Assembly (NCBI RefSeq): GCF_005503555.1
Contig: NZ_SCNG01000002.1
Location: 372,001 to 436,000 of the forward strand
Direction: 5' to 3'
Length of the DNA: 64,000 nt
Source: Rudaea sp. 3F27F6
GTDB taxonomy: Bacteria; Pseudomonadota; Gammaproteobacteria; Xanthomonadales; Rhodanobacteraceae
The notes beneath the pieces were generated by a model. The model was not told the DNA's origin and searched no databases. It saw nothing but the letters and a program-made list of their open reading frames with translations. Of this stretch, positions 1 through 10,129 are shown piece by piece (the first letter of the stretch is position 1; each line of letters opens with the position of its first letter). A program made the translations under genes and the position numbers.

Positions 1-93
1 ATGGTGCTCGGCAATGTCGACGACTGGCTGGCCGGCAAGCGCTTTCCCTTGCACGTACTGCAATCACTGCTGCCCACGGCGCAACCTGCCTGA
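1..93 (+). CDS. 3' end of a Nudix hydrolase (NudJ-like), partial
   Basis: Only the last 30 codons lie in the window; the frame is open from base 1 and stops with TGA at 91-93. The residues [16 protein letters not shown] resemble the C-terminal end of NudJ-type Nudix hydrolases, where a Gly-x-Arg-(F/Y)-Pro-Leu stretch occurs. The TGA overlaps the ATG of mnmA by one base (TGATG), so the two are translationally coupled. In enterobacteria nudJ lies immediately upstream of mnmA and hflD, the same order as here. The Nudix box itself is outside the window, so the call rests on this short tail and on gene order. Confidence 0.5.
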   Translation: MVLGNVDDWLAGKRFPLHVLQSLLPTAQPA

Positions 94-1232
94 TGAACGA
101 GACGGGACGCATCATGGTCGGCATGTCGGGCGGCGTCGACTCCTCAGTCGCCGCTCTGCTGCTCGCGCGCGAAGGCGCTAAAATTGCCGGCCTGTTCATG
201 CAGAACTGGGAGGAAGACGAACGCTTCGGCGAATGTCAGGCCGACCGTGACCGCGCGGATGCGCTGCGTATCTGCGGCAAGCTCGGCATCGCTTTTCACG
301 CGCGCAATTTTGCTGCCGAATATTGGGACCAGGTTTTCGAGAATTTTCTTTCCGAGTATCGTGCCGGGCGTACGCCGAATCCGGACGTGTTGTGCAACCG
401 CGAAATCAAGTTCAAGACCTTTCTCGAACACGCGCGCACCCTCGGCGCGGACAAGATCGCCACCGGCCACTATGCGCGCACCGACTGCGTCGACGGCCGC
501 CATCGACTGCTACGCGGGCGCGACGCCAATAAGGATCAGAGTTATTTCCTCTACGCGCTCGGACAGGAGCAGCTCGCCTCGACCCTGTTTCCGATCGGCG
601 ATCTGCCCAAACCGGAGGTGCGCGCCCTGGCGCGCGCAGCGGAACTGCCGACGCACGACAAAAAGGATTCGACCGGCATCTGCTTCATCGGCGAGCGCGA
701 TTTCCGCGAATTCCTCGGCCAATACATTCCCGCCCAGCGCGGCGAACTGCGCACACCCGACGAACGCCGCATCGGCGAACACGACGGGGTGATGTACTAC
801 ACGCTCGGTCAGCGCAACGGCCTCGGCATCGGCGGCCGTCGCGACGCGGGAACTGGGGCGTGGTACGTGGTCGGCAAGGACGTGGCGAAAAACGTCCTCT
901 ACGTCGCCCAGGGCGGGGAGAATCAATGGCTGCAGTCGCAGCGCCTCAGCGTCTCCGACTTGAGCTGGACGGCCGGCCACGCTCCGGCTGTCGAGTTCGC
1001 CTGCACGGCGAAGACGCGCTACCGGCAAGCCGACCAAGCCTGCCGCGTGCATATAGCCGGCAGCCGCGGCGAGGTCGAATTCGACCAGCCGCAGCGCGCC
1101 GTCACGCCGGGCCAGTCGATCGTCTTCTATCGCGACGAGGAGTGCCTTGGCGGCGGCATTATTGAAGCCACCGATGCGCCGTTCGGCGGCCTCGCCGAAT
1201 TTCGGCCTGCGAACTATGAGGCTCGCTCGTGA
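93..1232 (+). CDS. mnmA: tRNA-specific 2-thiouridylase MnmA
   Basis: MnmA puts sulfur on C2 of the wobble uridine of tRNA Glu, Gln and Lys, using ATP to adenylate the base and a persulfide relayed from the cysteine desulfurase system. The protein has 379 residues, about the family length. The N-terminal PP-loop SGGVDSS is at residues 12-18. The two catalytic cysteines are visible: C101 in [13 protein letters not shown] and C197 in [17 protein letters not shown] at about 124-129 is another family signature. The ATG overlaps the stop of the upstream Nudix gene by one base, and the gene's own stop overlaps the GTG of hflD (GTGA), so the three form a tight operon. No oddities were seen. Confidence 0.97.
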   Translation: MNETGRIMVGMSGGVDSSVAALLLAREGAKIAGLFMQNWEEDERFGECQADRDRADALRICGKLGIAFHARNFAAEYWDQVFENFLSEYRAGRTPNPDVLCNREIKFKTFLEHARTLGADKIATGHYARTDCVDGRHRLLRGRDANKDQSYFLYALGQEQLASTLFPIGDLPKPEVRALARAAELPTHDKKDSTGICFIGERDFREFLGQYIPAQRGELRTPDERRIGEHDGVMYYTLGQRNGLGIGGRRDAGTGAWYVVGKDVAKNVLYVAQGGENQWLQSQRLSVSDLSWTAGHAPAVEFACTAKTRYRQADQACRVHIAGSRGEVEFDQPQRAVTPGQSIVFYRDEECLGGGIIEATDAPFGGLAEFRPANYEARS

Positions 1233-1852
1233 GAGAAGAACGCGTCATCGCCCTCGCCGGCCTGTTCCAGGCGGTCATTCTCGTACGTGCCATCGCCACG
1301 CGCGGTGGCGCCGACACGTTCGCGATGCAGCCAAGCCTGTCGAGCATCTTCAAGATCAACGCCGACAGCCCTGCTGACGTGTTCGGCGGTCTCAACAACC
1401 TGCGTCCGGGCCTGGAAACGCTGATCGCACAGCTCGACGACAGTAAGCGCGACCTCGGAATCACCCGTATCGCGATTTCCGTCATGCGCGTGGAAGGAAA
1501 GCTGTGGCGGCGCACCGACATGCTCGGCAAGCTCCGCGAAGGCATTGAAACCATCGCCCAGCAGACAGCCGGCGAGGAACCGACCAGCCCTATCGTCGCG
1601 GCACGTCTAGCCCGGCTTTACGTCGACACCATCTCGACCTTGCAGCCGCGTATCGTCGTCGAAGGCAACCCGCAGTTTCTGCGTCAGGAAACCCAGGTCG
1701 CGCAGATTCGCGCCTTGCTGCTTTCGGCAATCCGCGCGGCGGTGCTTTGGCGCCAATTGGGCGGCTCGCAATGGCGGCTAATCTTCCGCCGTAAACAATA
1801 TTCGATGATGGCGCGTGGCCTGCTCGCGCAGTGCACGCTCGGCGGCGCATAA
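1229..1852 (+). CDS. hflD: High frequency lysogenization protein HflD homologue
   Basis: This 207-residue protein matches the length and helical, low-complexity-free composition of HflD, a peripheral inner-membrane protein that in E. coli affects lambda lysogeny by binding CII. Its cellular role outside phage infection is not well defined. Recognisable stretches are the N-terminal [16 protein letters not shown] and the central [19 protein letters not shown] segment (here [18 protein letters not shown]). The GTG start overlaps the mnmA stop by four bases (GTGA), the usual arrangement of the mnmA-hflD pair. In enterobacteria purB follows; here an AT-rich gap and a collagen-like gene follow, so the operon seems to end at this gene. 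Confidence 0.9.
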   Translation: MREERVIALAGLFQAVILVRAIATRGGADTFAMQPSLSSIFKINADSPADVFGGLNNLRPGLETLIAQLDDSKRDLGITRIAISVMRVEGKLWRRTDMLGKLREGIETIAQQTAGEEPTSPIVAARLARLYVDTISTLQPRIVVEGNPQFLRQETQVAQIRALLLSAIRAAVLWRQLGGSQWRLIFRRKQYSMMARGLLAQCTLGGA

Positions 1853-2282
1853 AAAGCCCGCGTTTCCGCCTCTCCCCCGAGCACCGGTCCGTTGGAAACA
1901 GGAGACCGGTGGATAAACACGCCATCTTATCTCGTGAAAAACGATGTTTTGTGATGCATATCGCAATTTTTGAATTAATAATTTAAATCGGTCTAAAATA
2001 TTTTAGATGTGTATATAAATGTAAAGGTATATTGCGCAATTACCTAACTCAATACGCGATCCACCTCACGAAGTGATTGGCATACGGTGCGTCAATTCAC
2101 TCTTTTATCGCAATATTCTGACTATTTTTGAAAACTGTGCGCTGCGCCACATATAAAAATTATATTCGACGTTAAAAGCGTAGTTGCAGGGGGCAGCGAC
2201 ATATGCGCGAGCATTTCTTGCCACATGTATCGCAGTACCCGTTGCCTGTGTTTTACATCACGCAACTACAGGAGTGCCGCAT
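1853..2282. other. AT-rich intergenic region, no gene seen
   Basis: These 430 bases hold no convincing coding frame. The stretch from about 1915 to 2175 is strikingly AT-rich against the GC-rich surroundings, with runs such as TTGAATTAATAATTTAAAT near 1970. A short inverted repeat, CACCGGTC (1882-1889) and GACCGGTG (1904-1911), follows hflD but has no T run. The region must hold the promoter of the collagen-like gene. An upstream in-frame ATG at 2184 exists but lacks a ribosome binding site and would place residues ahead of the signal peptide. Confidence 0.7.
2128..2157 (+). promoter_or_regulatory. Putative sigma-70 promoter of the collagen-like gene
   Basis: TTGAAA (2128-2133) and TATAAA (2152-2157) are separated by 18 bases and lie about 125 bases before the ATG at 2283. 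This is the best match in the AT-rich gap, but such DNA gives chance matches easily. Confidence 0.4.
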
Positions 2283-4097
2283 ATGAAAATGCTCGGGACC
2301 AACACATTGCGAGTTGGCTTTTTTGCTTTGTCCTCGCTTACTTTAGCGATAAATTCGGCTATTGCAGCGCAGCAAACGGATGTCCGTTCCGTCTCGTCGG
2401 ACGGCTCGGCCAGCGCGGAGCAGGTCGCTCATGCACAGAGCAAGATCTCCTCGGCCATGTCGATTGCAAACCGATTCTCTGCAGATTTCACTCCGGGCCC
2501 GAACGGATCGCCCGATCCTAATCGCGTGCAACTGATCAATAACCTGCTGCGCGGCGACGCGCGCGGAATGAGCGAAGCGACCACGGCAACCAGTCTGAGC
2601 CAGGCCATGGCCGCCGCCAATGCGGGTGCCACGCGTCGCGCTAATACCGCGATTACCGTTACCGGACAGCAAAACAGCAACGACGTCGCCACACCTAATG
2701 CCATCGGCGACACCACCGACGATTTAGTCTATACACCCATTGTTCCGTGTCGAATTGTCGATACGCGCGTCAATGGCGCCGGCGGTCCGATTCAGGCGCT
2801 GACCAACCGCACTTTCGCGGGCGTGGGCGGTTCGGCACAGGGCGGCGGCAATTGCTCGGGTTATACGGGCGCAATTCCGGCAGCCCTTACGCTCAATGTG
2901 ACGGCCGATACTCACGGCTTCGGAACGCCGGGCCAATACGGATTCGTTGCGGTTTATCCGGCCGGCCTCAATTACCCGCTTTCGAGCTGGCTCAATTTGG
3001 CCGGCGACTCGACTGTGGCCAATGAAGGTATCGCCACGATTAATCCGACCAACGGCAATTTCAACGTATTTACTCAAAATGAAGCCAATATCATCATCGA
3101 TGTTTACGGCTTCTTCCGCGCTCCGACCGGCAATAGCAGCGGTGCGACAGGCGCCACGGGTCCAACCGGAGCGACCGGCGCCACGGGTGCAACGGGTCCG
3201 ACTGGCGCCACGGGTGCAACGGGCGCCACCGGAGCAGGCACGACCGGTGCCGCAGGCGTTACGGGAGCCACTGGCGCCGCAGGTCCAACGGGCGCCACGG
3301 GCGCTACCGGCGCAGGCACGACCGGTGCCACCGGCGCCACCGGAGTCGCGGGCCCCGCAGGTGCAACCGGTGCCACGGGTGCGAACGGCGTTGCCGGTGC
3401 TACAGGTCCGGCCGGTGTGGCTGGCCCTGCGGGCGCAACCGGACCGGCGGGCGCGAACGGCCTAATCGGCCCCACCGGCCCGGCAGGCGTGGCCGGCCCG
3501 ACCGGGGCAGCGGGTACCGCCGGCGCGACGGGTGCCACAGGCGCCGCGGGCGCGACCGGCACAGCAGGTGCGACCGGTGCTACGGGTCCGGGCATGGCGT
3601 TCACGTCGAGCATGGGCGCGGGAACGGTGACGACGGTCCTTGGTGGACTGGTCGGAACGATTGCGGTCCTACCGGTTTCCGGTGCGGAATTGGCGACTCC
3701 ACCCAGCATCACCCTGCTTGGCGGTGCGCTCAACGTGTCCACCAACACGACGCTGCTGACCCAGGTGCAGACGTTCCCGCAGAGTGGCCAGTTCACCTCG
3801 CTGAGAGCCACCTTCATGGAAACGGCCGCCCTGAGCCTCGTCGGCTCCACGGTGACACTGACGGCGACTCTCTACACCGGCAGCTCTCCGACGAACCTCG
3901 TAGCGACGCCACTGAACTGCTCGGCCACGATCACCGGCATCATCACGCTCGGCGCCGTGCAAACCTGTTCGGCTTCGGGTGGAACGGCCACGGTCAATGC
4001 GGGCGACAGCGGACTGATCGTCGTTACCGCCACCGCATCGGGGCTCTCGCTGCTCAATACCGTCGTGATTGGAGCATCGGTCGCCATCGGCCCATAA
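2283..4097 (+). CDS. Secreted collagen-like protein with BclB-type C-terminal region
   Basis: The start is the ATG at 2283, preceded by AGGAG, because it begins directly with a signal peptide ([20 protein letters not shown], cleavage near AIAA about residue 29). The mature protein of 604 total residues has three parts. Residues about 150-285 form a beta-rich domain opening with [15 protein letters not shown] and closing with [10 protein letters not shown], a pattern seen in many bacterial surface proteins. Residues 287-437 are about 50 uninterrupted Gly-X-X triplets, mostly Gly-Ala-Thr, with some Gly-Pro-Thr and Gly-Pro-Ala. Residues 438-604 resemble the domain that follows collagen repeats in BclB-like exosporium proteins (from memory of the family). 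It is probably a trimeric fibre on or outside the outer membrane. No sortase or outer-membrane anchor was seen. A perfect terminator follows, so it is monocistronic. Confidence 0.85.
   Translation: MKMLGTNTLRVGFFALSSLTLAINSAIAAQQTDVRSVSSDGSASAEQVAHAQSKISSAMSIANRFSADFTPGPNGSPDPNRVQLINNLLRGDARGMSEATTATSLSQAMAAANAGATRRANTAITVTGQQNSNDVATPNAIGDTTDDLVYTPIVPCRIVDTRVNGAGGPIQALTNRTFAGVGGSAQGGGNCSGYTGAIPAALTLNVTADTHGFGTPGQYGFVAVYPAGLNYPLSSWLNLAGDSTVANEGIATINPTNGNFNVFTQNEANIIIDVYGFFRAPTGNSSGATGATGPTGATGATGATGPTGATGATGATGAGTTGAAGVTGATGAAGPTGATGATGAGTTGATGATGVAGPAGATGATGANGVAGATGPAGVAGPAGATGPAGANGLIGPTGPAGVAGPTGAAGTAGATGATGAAGATGTAGATGATGPGMAFTSSMGAGTVTTVLGGLVGTIAVLPVSGAELATPPSITLLGGALNVSTNTTLLTQVQTFPQSGQFTSLRATFMETAALSLVGSTVTLTATLYTGSSPTNLVATPLNCSATITGIITLGAVQTCSASGGTATVNAGDSGLIVVTATASGLSLLNTVVIGASVAIGP
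3141..3593 (+). repeat. Gly-X-X (collagen-like) triplet run, about 50 triplets
   Basis: Nine-base units such as GGCGCCACG GGT are iterated with variation and encode an unbroken Gly-X-X series in which X is mostly Ala and Thr. The low complexity makes this stretch prone to copy-number change and assembly error. Confidence 0.9.
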
Positions 4098-4122
4098 ACC
4101 AAAGCCAGGCAACGACTTATTC

Positions 4123-4152
4123 GAGGGCGCGCATGACGCGCCCTCTTTTTTT
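4123..4152 (+). terminator. Rho-independent terminator after the collagen-like gene
   Basis: A perfect 9-bp stem GAGGGCGCG/CGCGCCCTC with loop CATGA is followed directly by seven T residues, 25 bases after the stop codon. Confidence 0.92.
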
Positions 4153-4236
4153 GTCGCGTTCGGCCTGCGCCACCGCCGCGCCTTGGCCGAATGCGCCGGA
4201 TGAGCTCCGCCGCAGCGGAAGCCGCCAGACCATTGC

Positions 4237-4265
4237 TTCCGCAATGCAGCAGACTGCGCGATAAT
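4237..4265 (+). promoter_or_regulatory. Possible acnA promoter
   Basis: A good -10 hexamer GATAAT (4260-4265) lies 17 bases after a weak -35 TTCCGC (4237-4242), about 50 bases before the acnA ATG. It falls in the only non-coding gap between the preceding terminator and acnA. Confidence 0.35.
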
Positions 4266-4311
4266 AGGAGGCTAACTTCCCCGCCCTCACTCGACACGCC
4301 AGGAGCTTCCC

Positions 4312-7062
<2,751 letters not shown>

Positions 7063-7107
7063 TCTTGGCTGTCGTCGTCCGCGTATGCGAACGACGAAGA
7101 AACACCG

Positions 7108-7140
7108 CGAACGCCCGGCTTTGTCCGGGCGTTCGTTTTT
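7108..7140 (+). terminator. Rho-independent terminator of acnA
   Basis: A perfect 11-bp stem CGAACGCCCGG/CCGGGCGTTCG with loop CTTTGT is followed by five T residues, 45 bases after the acnA stop. Confidence 0.92.
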
Positions 7141-7165
7141 GTGAGTATTGCAATCTCGGTGCCCG

Positions 7166-8014
7166 CTATTCGACGCGCGCGACGCGGGCGCGAACATCGT
7201 CATAGGAGAGCAGGCTCGCGCGCATCCATTCGATCGTACGCGGGCCGAACAGGCTTTCGCTCTTGCGCGAAGGCGGCTCGACGACGCCGGAGAGTGCCGC
7301 GCGCTTCCACGGCTCGGCGGCGAGGTCGGCGATCTTGCCGCCGGGCGCCGCCGCGAGCGGCCGCGCCGCGTCGAAATCGAGGAATTCGCACAGCCTCGCC
7401 CATTCCGGCTCGTAGCGCTCGACCAGATCCTCGAGACAGACCGCATGGTGGCGGGCCGTACCGAGGTGCGTGAGCTGCAGGTCGACGACGCGATTCCAGC
7501 GCCGCACCCAGCGCTTCACCCCGCCGCGGAACGCGCGCGTCGGATGCGCCAGATCGGCGTCGACGATCGAGGCGACGACATCCTCGCCATTGCGCAACAC
7601 ATGGATGAAGAACGCATCGTCCACGTAGCGCGTGATCTCGTCGACGTACATCAAATGGCTCGGAGTCTTTTCGACCCAGACATCGCAGCCCTGCCCCTGC
7701 GCAACGCGGTCGAGCAAGGTGACGTAGCGGCGCACGCAGGGTTTGATCGACACCGGCGACCGGCGCGTCTGGCCGAGCAGCTTGGATTCAAGGCACCGCA
7801 GGCAACGGCGTCCGTGCGAGCGCGCAAAGCCGTGGCGCCGATACCAGGGATCGCGGCGTGCGTCCGGGTCCTGCCAGCGTCGTTCGATGCCGCCGAATAG
7901 CGCCTCGAAGAATCCGGTCTCGGGAAACGTGTGCACGCCCGGATAGCGGGCGAGCAAGGCCTGCACAATGGTAGTGCCGGACCGCGGACAACCGACGACA
8001 AAAATGCGTTTCAT
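7166..8014 (-). CDS. Sulfotransferase family protein
   Basis: The 282-residue protein begins with the 5'-phosphosulfate-binding loop of PAPS-dependent sulfotransferases, VVGCPRSGTT (residues 6-15), directly after the ATG at 8012-8014. A 3'-phosphate-binding segment is likely in the region HVLRNGEDVVASIVDADLAHP (read as two parts), where Arg and a following helix are typical. Upstream in-frame TTG codons exist, but the first ATG puts the loop at the usual distance from the N terminus, so it was chosen; no strong ribosome binding site is visible. The acceptor cannot be told: proteins with this fold act on carbohydrates, lipids or small alcohols. It is convergent with acnA and divergent from fadD. 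The arginine-rich middle (RDPWYRRHGFARSHGRR) is unusual. Confidence 0.75.
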   Translation of the reverse strand: MKRIFVVGCPRSGTTIVQALLARYPGVHTFPETGFFEALFGGIERRWQDPDARRDPWYRRHGFARSHGRRCLRCLESKLLGQTRRSPVSIKPCVRRYVTLLDRVAQGQGCDVWVEKTPSHLMYVDEITRYVDDAFFIHVLRNGEDVVASIVDADLAHPTRAFRGGVKRWVRRWNRVVDLQLTHLGTARHHAVCLEDLVERYEPEWARLCEFLDFDAARPLAAAPGGKIADLAAEPWKRAALSGVVEPPSRKSESLFGPRTIEWMRASLLSYDDVRARVARVE

Positions 8015-8334
8015 ATTGCTGCACTGCGACCCGAACCCCGCCACAACCTTCGCCTGCGAATGTGCAGTCAAGTTGTAATACTTGCCAGCGAACGTAAGCG
8101 GAATGTGGCGATCGGCTTACCTATGTAATCCGACCGCGATACGCCTTCCGGAAGCCGCCACCGCCGCGGTCACCCGGGCTCGCTGCCAAATCGATACTTT
8201 CTGTGCGATCGGTGCACCTCATGCACATCCGCTGCGCCGCCGCTTGCCGACCTCGCCGCAGCATGCTCAAATCGGCTCAAACGAGTGTTTGCGTGGGGTA
8301 CGCGGACACACAGCCACTAGAAGCAGGAGGGAAA
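8015..8334. other. Divergent intergenic region, sulfotransferase/fadD
   Basis: These 320 bases contain no convincing gene. An inverted repeat CAAGT (8069-8073), TGTAAT spacer, ACTTG (8080-8084) lies 55 bases before the sulfotransferase start and could be an operator, but it is short. The frame of fadD is open upstream to 8203; this extension has no family resemblance and is regarded as non-coding. Confidence 0.55.
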
Positions 8335-10035
8335 ATGACGACGAGCAACGACAGTCCTTGGCTGGCGCACTATCCGGCCGGAATCCCCGCGCAGATCGAC
8401 GTGAACAAGTATCAGTCGATCCCCGAAGTGCTCGAAGCCTCCTGCGAGAAATACCGCCACAAGCCGGCCTATATGAATATGGGCAAGGCGCTGAGCTACG
8501 ACGAAGTCGACAAGCTGAGCCTGCAGTTCGCGTCCTACCTGGTCAACGACCTCAAGCTCAAGAAAGGCGAGCGCGTCGCCATCATGCTGCCGAACGTGCT
8601 GCAGTATCCGATCGCCGCATTCGGCATCCTGCGCGCCGGCCTTACCGTGGTGAACGTCAATCCGCTCTATACCGCGCGCGAGCTGAAGCACCAGTTGAAC
8701 GACTCGGGCGCGAGCGCCATCGTCGTGCTCGACAATTTCGCCGCGACCCTGGCCGAAGTGCTGCCGCAGGCGCCTTCGCTCAAGCACGTCGTCACCACCG
8801 CGATCGGCGACATGCTCGGCTTCCCGAAATCGCTGATCACCAATCTCGTCGTGCGCCACGTCAAGAAGATGGTGCCGAAGTACCGCATCGACCACGAAGT
8901 GCGCTTCAACGACGCACTCACGCTCGGCGGCATGGGCACGCTGCCGAAGATCGAGGTCGGCCACGAAGACATCGCCTTCCTGCAGTACACCGGCGGTACG
9001 ACGGGCGTCGCCAAGGGCGCGATGCTGACCCACAAGAACATGGTCGCCAACATGCTGCAGGCGTCCTCCTGGCTCGGCACCAATCTGCGCGAAGCCCAGG
9101 AAGTCGTCATCACCGCGATTCCGCTGTACCACATCTTCGCCCTGACCGCGAACTGCCTGGTTTTCACCCTGATCGGCGGCGTCAGCGTGCTGATCACCAA
9201 TCCGCGCGACATGCCCGGCTTCGTCAAGGAACTCTCCAAGGTCAAGTTCAGCGTGATCACCGGCGTCAACACGCTGTTCAACGGCCTGCTCAATACGCCG
9301 GGATTCGACCGCCTCGATTTCTCCAACATGCGCCTGACCCTCGGTGGCGGCATGGCCGTGCAGCGCACCGTCGCCGACCGCTGGAAGAAGGCGACCCAGT
9401 GCACCCTGGTCGAGGCCTATGGCCTGACTGAAACCGCGCCGGCGGCCTGCATCAATCCGCTCGATCTCGCCGAGTACAACGGCTCGATCGGCATGCCGAT
9501 TCCGTCGACGCAGGCGTGCATCCAGAACGACGACGGCAAGCTGCTCGGCGTCGGCGAAGTCGGCGAACTCTGCATCAAGGGCCCGCAGGTCATGCGCGGC
9601 TACTGGCAGCGTCCGGAAGAGACCGCAAAGGTGATCACGCCCGACGGCTGGCTGCACACCGGCGACATCGCCAAGATGGATGCGAACGGCTACTTCTACA
9701 TTGTCGACCGCAAGAAGGACATGATCCTCGTCTCGGGCTTCAATGTGTATCCGAACGAGATCGAAGACGTCGTCGCCGCCTGCCCCGGCGTGCTCGAATG
9801 CGCGGCGATCGGCATTCCCGACGAGAAGTCGGGCGAGGCGGTCAAGGTCGTCATCGTCAAGAAAGACCCGAACCTCACTGCGGAAATCGTCAAGGAATAC
9901 TGCCGGCACAATTTGACCGGCTACAAGCTGCCGAAGGTGATCGAATTCCGCGAGTCGCTGCCGAAGACCAACGTCGGCAAGATCCTGCGCCGCGAACTGC
10001 GCGACCCACCGGCTGCGCCCAAGGCTGCGGCCTAA
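8335..10035 (+). CDS. fadD: Long-chain fatty acid-CoA ligase FadD
   Basis: The enzyme activates fatty acids with ATP to acyl-AMP and then to acyl-CoA at the inner membrane, feeding beta-oxidation or lipid synthesis. The 566-residue protein has the expected order of adenylate-forming motifs: YTGGTTGVAKGAMLTH at about 218-233, YGLTETAPA near 361, GWLHTGDIA near 437 and the C-terminal lysine segment VGKILRRELRD near 548. The ATG at 8335 was chosen because AGGAGG lies 6 bases upstream and because E. coli FadD (561 residues) starts at the matching point. The gene stands alone and converges on the PAS-GGDEF-EAL gene. It lies 3 kb from the UndA-like gene, whose family also uses medium-chain fatty acids. 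Confidence 0.93.
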   Translation: MTTSNDSPWLAHYPAGIPAQIDVNKYQSIPEVLEASCEKYRHKPAYMNMGKALSYDEVDKLSLQFASYLVNDLKLKKGERVAIMLPNVLQYPIAAFGILRAGLTVVNVNPLYTARELKHQLNDSGASAIVVLDNFAATLAEVLPQAPSLKHVVTTAIGDMLGFPKSLITNLVVRHVKKMVPKYRIDHEVRFNDALTLGGMGTLPKIEVGHEDIAFLQYTGGTTGVAKGAMLTHKNMVANMLQASSWLGTNLREAQEVVITAIPLYHIFALTANCLVFTLIGGVSVLITNPRDMPGFVKELSKVKFSVITGVNTLFNGLLNTPGFDRLDFSNMRLTLGGGMAVQRTVADRWKKATQCTLVEAYGLTETAPAACINPLDLAEYNGSIGMPIPSTQACIQNDDGKLLGVGEVGELCIKGPQVMRGYWQRPEETAKVITPDGWLHTGDIAKMDANGYFYIVDRKKDMILVSGFNVYPNEIEDVVAACPGVLECAAIGIPDEKSGEAVKVVIVKKDPNLTAEIVKEYCRHNLTGYKLPKVIEFRESLPKTNVGKILRRELRDPPAAPKAAA

Positions 10036-10129
10036 GGCATCCTTCGCCGCTTGCCTCGGCTGGCGGCGGAAATCCTCTTTAAATCGGGAGCCGTGCGCGC
10101 CGCTGGCGTGCACGCGCGAACGCCGCGTT

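Noticed and set aside
1882-1911. Inverted repeat CACCGGTC/GACCGGTG after hflD as a terminator
   Set aside because: The stem is only 8 bp with a 14-base loop and has no T run.
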